Assembly: GCA_036426205.1 (NCBI GenBank)
Contig: CM071570.1
Location: forward strand, 50,886,984-50,950,983
Direction: 5' to 3'
Source of the DNA: Ascaphus truei
Lineage: Eukaryota > Chordata > Amphibia > Anura > Ascaphidae
DNA: 64,000 bases
Made by a program: the position numbers and the translations under genes. How positions within the stretch are numbered: position 1 is the first letter of the stretch; each line of letters begins with the position of its first letter. This document shows positions 12,246 through 25,052 of the stretch, one piece after another. A model generated the notes under the pieces. It worked only from the letters and a program-made list of their open reading frames with translations. It was not told the DNA's origin and searched no databases.

Positions 12246-13825
12246 TAGGCCCCTTAGACTACAAATAATAGATGTGATCAAAACATCCTAAAATCGGACT
12301 ACAAGCAACAATCATTAACAGAGAAGAATTTGTAGTAATGAATTCCTTAGAGAGTAGCATTGTTTTATTGATAAATATTACAATTTGATTGTAAAAAATT
12401 TCCCTTATTTCAAAGAAGAACAAGAAATGAAGTGTAGAATATTTTAATCCTACATTCTGCTCCTCAAGGCCCCGGAGCAAGAAAATGTTGTGGAACAACT
12501 TGCCAGTAAGCGAGTGTACAGTATGGTGTAAATAGGTGAATGGACCGCCAGTAAATGTGCTCTGCATGTTTATCTCTAAGACTTGGTGTCGCTGATGGTC
12601 TTAAAAGAGAGGTTTTTAAAAAACAACGGAATGTAGGATTAAATATTTATGCAACTCATTTTTTTTTCATCTTCAAATTTGCATTTTTCTATTCAGATTG
12701 CATGTCATGCTTCACATTGTAGTATTATTAAATTATACTAGCTACCACAGTGCATTAGAAACCTGCCAGAAACACTGGAGAATTATTAGTGTTATAATTC
12801 CTAGAATACTGATACTCTATACAGGAAATTCTTCTGCCTACTACAGTATATAGATTAAGGATGATACTTTTAATGGCTAACTGAAATGATAAGAGAATTG
12901 TAAGCTTTTAGGACCACTTAAGTCCCTTCTTCAGACTTATGTTACAAAAAATCTGGATACATTTATACAAGGAGAGGCAAACATTAAATAATTACATATG
13001 CACATCTGAAGTGATGTACAAATTAAAGGCTAATTTACTTGTGCCTCATTTGTTGTTATAAACTGATAGTAATCACAACTTGCCTCCCATAAAAAATCAC
13101 AATCTGAAGGGAAACTTCAGAACACAAAAGGGTAGATCCACAGAAGTTTCGCATTTTAGCGCTAATACGAGCGTTACTAGAAATGGGAAAAAACTCTTAT
13201 TTTCATCTTGTTAACGGATATTATCAAAGCTAATATGTAAATAAATAAAGACATACATAAAAGATATACAATACAATATGACGTGCGTTAGAAAAAGGAC
13301 CATCGTAACGTTACCTGTATGAACAGGGATTATCGTCAGTGCTGAGATGCATTAAACAATACACTGCACATGTGCTTTGGAAAGAGTCTTATTAGCGCAC
13401 GCCCGATTGTGACGCGTTACGCTTTAGCGTGATCAAACAGCCCGCCCATCGAGGCATCTATCTAGCATTATATTCAAATACACATTAAAAAGGGTCGTGT
13501 GTGCCGAGAATGTGCATTTTAAGTGAAACTTTTTGTCTTTTGTGTCACACAAATTGTATTTGTGATTGTGATGTTTTGAATTAAAAATCAAAAACACAAT
13601 TTCAGTGACAAAACACAAGAAGGTGTGTGACTTAACGCATGTGCACAAGCACTAATATATTTTATACAAACTGGGAATCCTCGGGTGTTGTGGGGTGACG
13701 TCCATTTTGACCTGTGTGTATCTCTCCTGTGTGTGTGACTTGCATGTGTGTGTGACTGTTTTCGTGTGTTGTCTTCTGCATGCATGTGGTGTGTCCTATG
13801 GGTGTGTGGTGTTGTGTAATATGGC

Positions 13826-14046
13826 AGGCAAAAGCTTATAGGGGTCCATGTTAAAATGGATGAAAAGTAAAGAGTGGTCATTTTCATGTCATTATCCGGA
13901 ATCCCTGGTTGCAGCAGAAGCATTGTTTGCTAAGTGAAATTGGAGAAAGACAGTTGCAGACCTGTCTGAGATGCAAATGTACCCACAAGTAGTAATTTTA
14001 TTTGCTGTACGTGGAGGGTTTTTGTTACTTTTTTACCCATCATAAC
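13826..14046 (-). repeat. foldback repeat F, right-arm fragment
   Basis: The stretch contains degraded versions of motifs of the repeat at 33219-33531 and 36917-37541: 'aagcttataggggtccatgttaaaatgg', 'ggaatccctggttgcagcag', 'ttgcagacctgtctgagatgc' and 'ggagggtttttgttactttttt..cataact'. It sits between the two 4.16-kb blocks. Confidence 0.65.
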
Positions 14047-15085
14047 TTTTTTTTTTTTATAACTTAAATTTTATTGAGTGTTACAGGCATATGTTACAAC
14101 ATAAAATATAAACCGTCGTGAAATGATATTTACTTTATCAAATGAAACAGGAAAAATGAGGTTGCGCGGCTTTTCGAGCCCTACTCAGCCGGGCGGTTCA
14201 AGATGGACGAAATGGTCCACCATACAATCCAATATATATAAGTAAAAATAATAATGTAAATCGGGGGGAAAATAATATATATATATATATATAATTAATA
14301 ATAGATAAAAGGAGGGGGAGGAAAAGTAGGGGTGGGGAGGCGGGGAGATAGAAAGGGGGCATTGCCCCCATCGTGACCCGCGGGCCGGCAGAGGGCAGTT
14401 CCCTCCGGTCTCATCTCATCCTAAATCGGACAATCCTGAGGCCCTGCTGTCTAAGGGTCTGTTGTTTGATAGGCATTGAGCAGTCACCTCCAAAAGAGAA
14501 CGCACAACTATCTATTATAGCCAGATCGTGTTACTCTCGACCCCGGGGATATCTGTCTGTGCCAACCAGGGCGTCCAGACTTTTAGAAAATTGGTGCCAG
14601 TATCGTTAACTAAACTTGTCAACTTCTCCATCTGGCATATAAACCACATGCGATTCCGAATCTTTGGGATGCTTGGGATATCGGGGCGTTTCCATAATGC
14701 TGCAATCTCGCACCGCGTTGCTATTGCAAAATGTGCAACTAATTTATTGTTTGCTTTGGTAAAGCCCGTTAATGGTCTGTTCAAGAGGAACAGCCATGGG
14801 TCTGGGGGCATTGTGAGGTCAAAAATCCTCTGGATCCAATTTCTGATTTCCTCCCATATTGGAGAGATCCGCGGGCAGGACCACAGCATATGTAACAGGT
14901 CCGCCGATCCTCCGCACTGCCGAGGGCACAGCAGGGAGGATCCCGGTACGAACCTAGATAATTTCAGTGGGGTGAGGTACCATCTCATGAGGACTTTATA
15001 TGCGTTCTTTTTGAGAATGGTGCAGATGGAGCTCTTTGTCGTGGCCAAGTATATAGCGTTATTTTTTAGGTTGCCCATTCATTGT
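14047..15085 (-). pseudogene. L1-Tx1 ORF2 C-terminal fragment with 3' end (copy 2)
   Basis: Frame 15078-14515 (-) is open for 187 codons. It contains LLHMLWSCPRISPIWEEI, IATRCEIAALWKRPDIP and NFLKVWTPWLAQTDIPG, matching the C-terminus of the L1 at 44290-44860. The zinc-binding pattern C-x3-C-x7-H-x4-C is intact (LCPRQCGGSADLLHMLWSC). The poly-T at 14047 marks the poly-A tail. The 5' end is truncated near 15085. It cannot encode nuclease or RT activity. Confidence 0.87.
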
Positions 15086-18000
15086 CATTGGGGGGTCCCC
15101 GAGGCTGAAATTAATGCGGTTCAGCTCCCGAGACGCCTTGCTTCAATACTATGTTATTACAATGTAAATTAAACCTGTGCGATCGCCTGTAAGAGCTGTG
15201 CAGGTAGATGCAGTTCTCTCTGTGCAGCTCTTGCAGACTGCTGTAGCGAAATAGAACGTGAATTTCATTTTGCTTGTTAAGCAAATGTGGCCAGGTTCCC
15301 CTCTGGGCTCCCTTTGACCATCCCGCCTACCTCCGATGCGGCCGGGGAGGTTGCGGCTGGCGCGGGTGCAGCTGTCAGGGTGCACTTACACTCGGCGGCA
15401 GGTGGAGAGACACAGAGCACTGTAGGGAGTGCTCCGGTGCACCGGAGGCTCCGCGGCGGCCCGATCACATAGGGCGCGCCATCTTGGATACGATCGCGCA
15501 AGCTCGAAATCCGGCGCATGCATACAAAGACCGGGGGACTTTAGGGGAATATATCGGCAGGAGACTACAGCCCCCAGAAGGCACTGGGGTTGCTAGTCAG
15601 GTGCAAGCAAGCAGGCAATCACACGGCCGGATTCCCCTGCCACTATATTGTTACATTTTGCGCACTGAGAGCCACGCCAGTCAGAGCTGGGACAAGGAGA
15701 GGGATGGGTGTGTGTGCAGGGTGCCTGTGACCCCTGCCAGGCCAGAGACCCCTTAGGCCCTGACTTCCCCTTTGAGCTTGTGGTTGCTGCAGGGACATGC
15801 CCAGTAGATAAGGACACTGCCCCTGTTGTACCAAGCATGAGGGACACAGCCAGGACGCGGCAGCGACCTGGCATCTGGTAGTCTGGGACCAGATCACCAC
15901 ACCAGGGGAGACTAATACGGTGGGACCCTCCAGCTGGATACCACCCCACGTGGAGGTGGACTCATCGCTGACAATGTCTACGTGGGACCTGGACGGCTCC
16001 CTTGTCTTTAATCTGCGCTAATGAGTGCTTGGGCACTCGGCATGTATCTTCAAGTGCACCAACAGATCACACTTTAGTTGTGGGCAGCGCTGTTGCACAC
16101 ATTGGGTGGGTTGATTCTTGTGGACACCAGGGTGGTTGGGTGCCCAGGGGCACCTCAGTACTTTGGGGGAATATCCTATCTGAGGGTGGACACTGTTGGA
16201 GGACAATGTGGGGTTATGGCCATGCATGGCCTATTTGGTGTGGGTGTTGTATTGTTATTCCTTTTTCATATGCATGCAGTAAACTTATCTTTATCAGTGT
16301 GTGTATTATTGCATTGTGTCTTGTGACGGGGTTATCCAACATATTTAGGATCCTGCATAGGTGGAGGCACTGTCACCAGACGGATCAGGTACACCACAGG
16401 CTCCCAGCAGCGGAAGTTCAGGCCTCTTGTGAGCTACAGGTAACGCACCACACACACAGTAGCCGCCATATCACACATAGGGTGGGGGAGAGAGTGCAAC
16501 ACAAATATAATCTTGTGCAGTATTGCATTTTTTTTTACCAAACACTAAAAAAAATTGATTTTTTTAGTGAATTCCGTTTTTGCACAAATTTCATAGCGTG
16601 CAGTAGGAATGTGCAATCCCGATCGGTAAGGCAATGAATTTATCAATGTTTAGTGAATAGGCCCCTTAGACTACAAATAATAGATGTGATCAAACATCCT
16701 AAAATCGGACTACAAGCAACATCAAGTTTAACAGAGAAGGAATTTGTAGTTAATGAATTCCTTAGAGTAGCATTGTTTTATTTGATAAATATTACAATTT
16801 GATTGTAAAAAGATTTCCCTTTATTTCAAAGAAGAACAAGAAATGAAGTGTAGAATATTTTAATCCTACATTCCTTGCTCCTCAAGGCCCCGGAGCAAGA
16901 AAATGTTGTTGGAACAACTTGCCAGTAAACGATGTACAGTATGTGTAAATTAGGTGAATGGACCTGCCAGTAAATGTGCTCTGCATGTTTATCTCTAAGA
17001 CTTGGTGTCGCTGATGGTCTTAAAAGAGAGGTTTTAAAACAACTGGAATGTAGGATTAAATATTTATGCAACTCATTTTTTTTTTCATCTTCAAATTTGC
17101 ATTTTCTATTCAGATTGCATGTCATGCTTCACATTGTAGTATTATTAAATTATACTAGCTACCACAGTGCATTAGAAACCTGCCAGAACACTGGAGAATT
17201 ATTAGTGTTATAATTCCTAGAATACTGATACTCTATACAGGAATTCTTCTGCCTACTACAGTATATAGATTAAGGATGATACTTTTAAATGGCTAACTGA
17301 AATGATAAGAGAATTGTAAGCTTTTAGGACCACTTAAGTCCCTTCTTCAGACTTATGTTACAAAAAATCTGGATACATTTATACAAGGAGAGGCAACACA
17401 TTAAATAATTACATATGCACATCTGAAGTGATGTACAAATTAAAGGCTAATTTACTTGTGCCTCATTTGTTGTTATATACCTGATAGTAATCACAACTTG
17501 CTCCCATAAAAATCACAATTCTGAAGGGAAACTTCAGAACACAAAAGGGTAGATCCACAGAAGTTCGTCATTTTAGCGCTAATAACGAGCGTTACTGAAA
17601 TTGGGAAAAAACTTTATTTTTCATCTTGTTAACGGATATTATCAAAGCTAATATGTAAATAAATAAAGACATACAATAAAGATATACAATACAATATGAC
17701 GTGCGTTAGAAAAAGGACCATCGTAACGTTACCTGTATGAACAGGGATTATCGTAGTGCTGAGATGCATTAAACAATACACTGCACATGTGCTTTGGGAA
17801 AGAGTCTTATTAGCGCACGCCCGATTGTGACGCGTTACGCTTTAGCGTGATCAAACAGCCCGCCCATGAGCATTTATCAAATTCAAATACACATTAAAAA
17901 GGGTGTGTGTGCCGAGAATGTGCATTTTAAGTGAAACTTCTTTGTCTTTTGTCACACAAATTGTATTTGTGATTGTGATGTTTTGAATTAAAAATCAAAA

Positions 18001-18203
18001 CACAATTTCAGTGACAAAACACAAAGAAGTGTGACTTAGAACGCATGTGCACAGCACTAATATATTTATACAAACTGTGAATTCCTCGGGTGTGTGTGAC
18101 TCTGCGTGTGTATCTCTCTGTGTGTGTGACTGCATGTGTGTGTGACTGCGTGTGTGTCTCTGCATGCATGTGTGTGTCTCTATGGGTGTGTGTGACTGTG
18201 TGT
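14047..18203. repeat. 4.16-kb duplicated block, copy 2
   Basis: Second, cleaner copy of 9654-13817. Its L1 frame runs 187 codons without a break where copy 1 is shifted. Both copies end in TG-rich microsatellite sequence, from which copy 2 continues into more (TG)n to about 18300. Confidence 0.85.
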
Positions 18204-18620
18204 GTCTGTGTGTCTCTGCATGTGTGTGTGTGTGTGTGTGACTCTGGTTGTGTGTGACTGTGTTTGTGTGTGACTGTGTGTGTGAGTCTGTGTGTGACTT
18301 TGTTTATGTTTCAGCACCGGGATCTTGGGGGACATGGGTCCGCCACTCTCCCTGCCCGATGTTCCCAGCTCCTCTCCTTCCCCTCGGTCAGTCCTCTCTT
18401 TGGTGGCGTACATGCGCAGAGGCCCGCGGCCATGTGCAGAGGCCCACAGCCGTTAGTGTGCATGGATGCTGGAGGAGGGGGGAGCGCGAATGTATTTGGT
18501 GGACAAGGGCGGTACTGTGCATTCGTGGTGTGCCTGTAAGCTCCTCTTCTGTGCATGCGCTGACTACAGCCTCCGTGCGGCATGTTATGCGTTGGGCGCA
18601 TATGCACACAAGACAGGCGG
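18204..18620. other. (TG)n tract followed by CpG-rich segment
   Basis: TG-rich simple sequence reaches about 18300. From 18310 to 18620 the DNA is CpG-rich with several chance frames. I see no TATA box or splice-bounded exon; it may be the promoter-side part of the decayed transposon gene that follows. Confidence 0.3.
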
Positions 18621-18729
18621 CCGCCCATTAGTAGCGTAACATCACTTTTGTTATGGTTTTTCGTAACAAGACAATGCATTTTTTTCCCATGAAAACCCTG
18701 TAGACGCCAGCAAAGAAGTTTCACTTCAC

Positions 18730-19250
18730 AAACAGAGATCATCACACAGACAGCAAGAGGTTGTGCCTGCACAGCTTGTGCCTGAGGCTGCAAAGCACCT
18801 TGAGGGGGAAGAGGACACTATGACCCTCTTCCTAACAGAGTGCTTCCAGCTGCCGTTCCAGCTGCTGCCCAAGCTGCACCGAGGAGCCAGACCCCACCCT
18901 TGTCTCATGTTACTCTGATGGCATACCGGACAGAACTGCTGGATATGCAGCCCTCTGGCTTCGAAGACATCCTGACCCAGCTTGGCCGTATTGAGGCCCG
19001 GAGCATGAAACTCACCTCCTGACAAATAGAGCATGCACCCTGCCACTGGAAGCAAGCAGCCCAGTGCAACCACTATGTGATGATCCACACCATGCACCAG
19101 CACAGCAGTGCAGTTATCAACAGCATGGAATAGATAGCCACCTCAATTAAAGGCCTCACTTTGGCAATCCAGCAGGACCTGGAGAGTATCCATGCCCCCT
19201 CCCTGGCAACAACCCCCGGGACTCCATGGAATCCCTGCCCTCACCAACCC
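18730..19250 (+). pseudogene. decayed coding remnant, possibly a Harbinger-type MYB/SANT accessory protein
   Basis: The region has coding-like composition with in-frame pieces such as 'DILTQLGRIEARSMKL' and, in another frame, 'QCNHYVMIHTMHQHSSAVINSME', interrupted by stops near 19022 and 19130. The style (Gln/His-rich helices spaced like a coiled coil) resembles the C-terminal part of MYB/SANT-like proteins that accompany Harbinger transposases. No catalytic or DNA-binding motif is preserved, so this is a weak call. Confidence 0.22.
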
Positions 19251-19259
19251 ATTTAAGAT

Positions 19260-20073
19260 TTAATTATGTATTCCTATTCATAATCTGTAGAGATAGGTAA
19301 CATTTTCGCATAAATCCGAATCTGCTGTGGATTGGCAAATTCCTTTCAGCTATGGAATCTGGCAGATCAGTTTCAAAAAGGCACATTATTTTTTTTGTTT
19401 GTATCATTAAAAATCCTACCTAACAGATTCAGAATCTGAATCTGCAAACAGAATCCAAATCCACAAATTATTATTGGTGGGGAAGTATATATATATATGG
19501 GTGCCACCTCAAGTGTGTTCTAGGCCGGGTTTGGCTGTAAGCTGGATAGGGCTGCTTCTGCTGCTGTAATACTAAAGGTCAAACATTTATACTGTATTCA
19601 TTTAATAAAACGTGCAGATCAACCATTATCCTCTGACTGACTGGACTGACCCGTGTATGTGTCAGGTCCAATCCTTTGACTGGTGTCTGCCTAGCCTCAG
19701 TATCCTGGACCCTTCTCCTGTACTGTTTCTACTATATAAATGATATGGTTGTATATTAATATTTAATAATAACAATAATATTATAACAATATTAACAAAA
19801 ATACTGTCAATTAGTTTCAAGGAGGATTAAACTTATGCACATTTAGTTTCTCTCATTCTCTGCAGCTAGTGTGCCAGATACTGCCAGTGCGCAGCCCAGG
19901 CCACTGAGGCCAGCAGCTACTGCCATTCCATTACTAGAGTTGACACATTCGTATCACTGCCAGTTCCACAATAATAACAACAGCAGCACCACCACCCAGT
20001 CAGGCAAATCATAAAAACTGTGCAAAAGGCAATAACAGCACCGTGAATAAATCAAAATCCCTCACTGTAAATT

Positions 20074-20125
<52 letters not shown>

Positions 20126-21330
20126 ATTTTAAAATGTTGTCTTTGTTTCTTAATGAATGCACATCCTGTTATGTATTATTGCATGTGCGTAGGGAATTAT
20201 ATAGAAGTTTAAAAATGTATAAAAAATATGCAGTTTGTTTTTATCCTTTCAAAAAGATGATTTTCCCTTTAAATCAATGCTGCTCTGCGAAAACCATTCA
20301 GCTTTCTGTCTCATTTTGCTTCTCTTTCTATTACTCACACATTATATTCACTCTGAGTATCTCTGTTAGAAATTAGTGTGTGATTCCCTGCTAAATACAC
20401 ACTAAGTAGTTCATTATCTGCAGAGATGTATTGACTTTAGTTTAGGAGAATTCTCCAGAGATAACTACAGACTGGAAATAACAGCGTATACTTAACATTT
20501 TATATGGAACATATTGGTCTGAAGGTAATAGTCATTTCAAGGTTAATCACCCATCTGGTTGGCCTGAGGTAAAACAGACTACGCTGATAATACAAGAGGA
20601 AGCAAAGCACAATATACTCAATTAAACCATCAAACATAATCTAAACGGAGTGTGGAAAAAGCAGACATAATGCTAATATTAATTATTCACCTGCATGGGT
20701 CAACAATACAGATGTAATTGAACCTGTTAATGCGTCAGTGTTGTAAAAAAAATGCAAGAAATGATGCCCAATGGCCCATCAAGATTTGTTTCAAGGACGC
20801 TGCGGCAAATCTCGTATTAAGTGATGCGCCGGCTTTGATGCAAAGTTTCACGTTAATGGGTGCAGTCATTTAAATGGATTTTTTTTCCAGACTCTGAATT
20901 TGCCTTTTTTAGAGCATTACAATTTGGAAAGCGTATGCATGACAAATATTGGTGCATTTCAGTGACAACTGATTTTCTCATGTCTATTAGTCTTTTGGAA
21001 ATAACGAACTCTGGAAGCAAGGGCCTAGTCATTTGATTGTTTGAGAAGCTTGCAAGCTTTTTCTCAGATAAACTATACTGAGAGAAAAATGGAATGCCGG
21101 AGATACAATTGATCTGGGAGCATGGTCTGAGTTGGTGATAGAGGGGAGGGGAAGGCCTACTAGAAGCATCAATGACTGACAAGTGAGGCAAGGGAGGAGA
21201 AATGGTTTGGTCTGATTTTTCTATATTTGAGAAGGGCCTAGAATAAAACATATAATGCCCCACATTATAATATAATATTATAATGCCACACATAATGTCT
21301 CACATTTTAATCTGGTCTGTAACTGTTTCA
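19260..21330. other. intronic sequence with (TC)n microsatellite
   Basis: Mostly AT-rich unique-looking sequence. It includes a short AT run near 19490 and a (TC)n tract at 20077-20123. No exon or RNA gene recognised. Confidence 0.45.
20077..20123. repeat. (TC)n microsatellite
   Basis: Uninterrupted CT dinucleotides for about 47 bases. Confidence 0.95.
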
Positions 21331-21334
21331 TACG

Positions 21335-21535
21335 CCCATAATATATATTTTCTTTAACTGTGCATGCAATGTCTTGTATATAATGTATACCCTGTTCATT
21401 TATGTAACTGTATTTGTAACCATGTATTATTTTGTCTTACTCTGTGCCCAGGACATACTTGAAAACGAGATGTAACTCTCAAATGTATTACTTCCTGGTA
21501 AAATATTTTATAAATAAATAAAATAAATAAATTTG
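21335..21535 (+). mobile_element. non-LTR retroelement 3' end, family uncertain
   Basis: 'gcccaggacatacttgaaaa' followed by 'tgtattacttcctggtaaaa' and 'tataaataaataaa' is a 3' terminus I associate with abundant amphibian LINE or SINE families. There is no coding portion left. Confidence 0.55.
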
Positions 21536-21898
21536 TTGTAATTAAACTCAGAACTATTGGTGGTCGATGTTTGTGTACTGTTTCAGTATAACAGTAGTTA
21601 TATTGTTATGAGAACACATGTGATCACCTATTCATGCATCAAGAATGAGAGAGCATATTATTAAATTATTTTACACATTCTTTGTATTAGTTCCAGTACA
21701 GATATAAAGATATATAGATTCGGGATACACTATACACTTGACTATGTCAAGTCATGCAGTATTTTTCTCTCATCGCAAACTTAAATCTTAAATTTAGCCA
21801 TCTTGCATAATACTACATATGCATATCCATTGGGTTCCATAAAGATTGTATCAATGAGAGTAATACAATTATTGTATCCCAAAGCTGTTTTTACTCTT

Positions 21899-23797
21899 TG
21901 TCACGGTGACTTCATGACAGGCTGTAATTTACACACAAATATATATAAAAGATAATATATATTTATAACTGGGTCTGAACTGGGACGAGACTTAGATATG
22001 ATAAAATATAATTTATTCCTTGATAAAGGTGAACACATCAGATATACAAATAACAGGCAAAATATAGACACTTACTTAAAATGGAAATGATGAAGCAGTC
22101 ATATCTGGACTGGCAGTTCATACAGCACTCTTCATAGGCATTAAGACACCAAAGACATGAAAGACCTCTGGCATGAAAACATTGCATAGCGTTTCTCTCA
22201 GCAATCAAGATGGTATAGAACAGACAAAAGATAAAGGGTTGACCACAGATTATATACCTTTTGTGGCCCTATCCTTAACCTTGAGTACAGGTGATTGGTT
22301 TTCAATTACCTCCAGCCACTCACTAACATGGGAATACATTTTGATCCATGCCCCCCTGCTAGTTGATACATGCGCAGTAGCACTCTGGGGTCTCATTTCT
22401 GTAATCCCACATTTGCATCAGGAATGCCAGCCAGTCTACCAAATGGAATATCTGGCAGGAAACCCTTTGTTGTAAGGTGTGAAATAGGACACTTATAGCC
22501 TGCTCTGGTTTGAGTCATCTCCGCCCTCCTGTAAACAGTGTAGGTGATAAACTCCTTTGAACATCACTTAATTTCTAGACATTGGGACGCTTCTCTGACC
22601 ATCTGCTACCTGATGGCCAAGGGAATTTCCTCTGGGTTTTACCCATACCTTGTAACACAGTATGAAAGATAAAACATAAACATATTAAAATACCCGGTTC
22701 TGTTGGGTCCAGCAGGTCCAAACTTCCCAGTTCTCAATGCCGGAACTGGGACACCCTATGGTCCAATTTGCGACTTGCTATGACCTTTGGAACCGGAGAT
22801 ACACAAATACACTTAAAACCGTTTCATATTTTAATACAAAAATCTCCGCTGTAAATGAAATCACGGTTTTTCACTAAATCCCCATTGAAAACAACGAGCT
22901 TTCAAGGGGGTCCATACTCCGTCGGGTTGGCCCAAGAGGGTCAAGGATGCTTCTGCAGCGATGCTGGAGCAGTGACTACAGGTACCCCAAACCCTGATCC
23001 TCTGGGCCCTCCGGAACCGGAGCTATGGATTCCCAAATTTCAGCTTTTCACACTTAGCCGTTTTCTTGAGCTGTTTCTGCCGCCGCCATTGGAACCTATG
23101 GAGCGACCCGCTCTTCTCTGTTCGACCCTTATCGGGGGTCCAGGATACGGGGACCCGGTTGTGGTCGAGTGGGGGAGGTCTAGGAACTAGGGGCAGAAAG
23201 AATTTTATTTCTAGGTGCTCTAGAACTGTTTATTCCCACGCCACTTGTCATTGAACTTGGCTAATCAGTGATCAAAGCTCTCCTATTGAAAATGTATCCG
23301 CTTTGCGGTTAAGCGGTTTGGACGGCAGCCAACTCGTTCCTGGAAAGCTCCTTCGAGGATTTCCATTGAAGTCAATGAGCCCATTGACTTACAATGGGAA
23401 ACCGCCGCTCCTCCTCTCGGACGCCATCTGCTGGTCTTCTCAGGAAACAGGACTCAAACAGCAAGATTCACCATTGAAACACATGGAGCTCAATGGCGGC
23501 CTATGGGAGCCTGCAAAATGGTGCCTGAAAAGGCGGGAAAATTACACAAAGGGCTATAATCACTAAACAACTATTAACCCTTGTGCTCCCGGATGGATCC
23601 TAGTGTGTGTGATGCAGACACTGATATAACAATAAAACAGGGGAACAGTGGAATATACATTTTCAGGTTATGACAAGGGTTAAATCACATTTCTGGGCCT
23701 CAGCCCAGTTAACCCCTTGTCTCCCTGGTGAGGTTAGAGGGTGGCCAATTGGGGTGTAACCCCTTTAATCCCGGGCCAAATCCTCCCCATCGTCACA
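21899..23797. mobile_element. solo LTR, 1.9 kb, with 5-bp target duplication
   Basis: The segment begins TGTCACGGTGAC and ends ATCGTCACA, so it has the TG...CA termini of an LTR with a short terminal inverted match. CTCTT is duplicated on both sides (21894-21898 and 23798-23802), the 5-bp size typical of retrovirus-like and gypsy integrases. No gag or pol lies inside or next to it, so it is a solo LTR left by recombination. An AATAAA-like site near 23628 suggests plus orientation. At about 1.9 kb it is long for an LTR. Short frames inside are not supported as genes. Confidence 0.75.
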
Positions 23798-23802
23798 CTC
23801 TT

Positions 23803-24540
23803 GTCTTATTTATATCTCAAGGTATCATGAAGCATATCTCATGATCTTATCATGGAACATAATAGACAGTTCTAGAGTGGTGTCACAGAAGATACAGGAA
23901 ACAGGTTTAAACAAGCATGAAAAAAAAAAACTTTTAAGAAACCATTAAGAAACTTGTGTTGGGTGTGGAGGAAGAGAAACCAGTGGACCATCTGAGCCAG
24001 CACCCTGTTCATTTAAATGTATTGCAACAAGGGTTCCTATATTTCAAAAAGATGTTCAATACTTATTTTTAAATGCATAGCTTTGTTTTTCCATTGTTGC
24101 AATATCTCATAAGCTCGCTCTCCAGCTTTTAATTGTAGGAAGGTTGTTGGACTTCCATCCTGCCACAATTAAAAGTTGGGCAGCAAGAAGCATGTGGTTT
24201 ATAATTTTTTTACAACAAACAAGAAAATGCAAATAAAACACTGAGGATCAGTAATAGAAAAATGTATATATTTATTATAAAAACAAAGAGTCACTATGTC
24301 CTAAATGGGACCAGATAATCCATATTAAAACACAATAATGCTAATAAAAACAATAAGCTAAATGCTTTAATGACCAAAACAAAAAGCAACTAAAAAACAT
24401 ATAATAAATGAATCTACATATATAAACAATGTATAACAAAAAGGGGGGCGATAGACAGCACTCTGACTCGGATAAATATGAAAGGTTGCAGGGTGCACGG
24501 AACAGAAGGGGACCCTTACTCCCCTCTCTAGTACTAACAT
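23803..24540. other. intronic sequence, no gene seen
   Basis: AT-rich sequence with A-runs near 23925. 'cctgccacaattaaaagttgggcagc' near 24160 hints at an old retroelement tail. No boundaries found. Confidence 0.35.
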
Positions 24541-25052
24541 ACCTATGGCAGTACCAGCACTCTCTGTCTAACAGCTAAAGACACTGAAGAATACAAGTGT
24601 AATGAAGGTGAAGAATTTTAATGACACTAACAATAAACTGGAATCATAGCAATAATAGCCAATGTGTGAATAAGACAATAAGTGTCACCATGGGAGAAGT
24701 CTCAACGTTGAAGGGGAAAGAAGGAGAAGGGGGGGGGAACCACATGAAACATAAGGAAAAACACAATATGGAGAAAAAGAAAGCAAACTAGCCCCCCTAG
24801 TTTGCTTTCTTTTCTCCATATTGTGTGTTTTCCTTATGTTTCATGTGTTTTTTCCCCCCTTCTCCTTCTTTCCCCTCCACCCCTTACGTTGAGACTTCTC
24901 CCATGGTGACACTTATTGTCTTATTCACACATTGGCTATTATTGCTATGATTCCAGTTTATTGTTAGTGTCATTAAATTCTTCACCTTCATTACACTTGT
25001 ATTCTTCAGTGTCTTTAGCTGTTAGACAGAGAGTGCTGGTACTGCCATAGGT
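24541..25052. repeat. near-perfect ~510-bp palindrome
   Basis: Left arm 24541-24791 and right arm 24797-25052 are inverted copies meeting at a CTAG-CCCCC-CTAG centre with almost no spacer. Differences are mainly short indels in purine or pyrimidine runs, for example beside the G-run near 24731. It could be a foldback MITE, a palindromic duplication, or a read or template-switch artefact. Confidence 0.85.

Larger units (their letters stand above)
9654..13817. repeat. 4.16-kb duplicated block, copy 1 (probable assembly duplicate)
   Basis: Colinear over its whole length with 14047-18203. It starts at a poly-T run and contains an L1 tail, a CpG-rich segment near 10880-11110, an unclassified LTR-like middle, MITE-like stretches and a (GT)-rich end. 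In a sample of about 350 bases (12251-12600 against 16661-17040) I counted about 15 or more one- to few-base indels but only one or two substitutions. That profile fits uncorrected long-read error better than evolutionary divergence. Copy 1 is the worse copy: its L1 frame is broken where copy 2 is open. Confidence 0.85.

Noticed and set aside
9654..18203. A genuine ancient segmental duplication
   Set aside because: An old duplication should accumulate substitutions at least as often as indels; the sampled differences are overwhelmingly indels. Kept as possible only if reads confirm it.
18311..18793. 160-codon minus frame and overlapping plus frames in CpG-rich DNA
   Set aside because: Overlapping open frames on both strands in GC-rich sequence, with no recognisable domain.
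24541..25052. A microRNA precursor
   Set aside because: The arms are about 250 bp and nearly fully complementary, far larger than a pre-miRNA hairpin; a foldback repeat or artefact is more likely.
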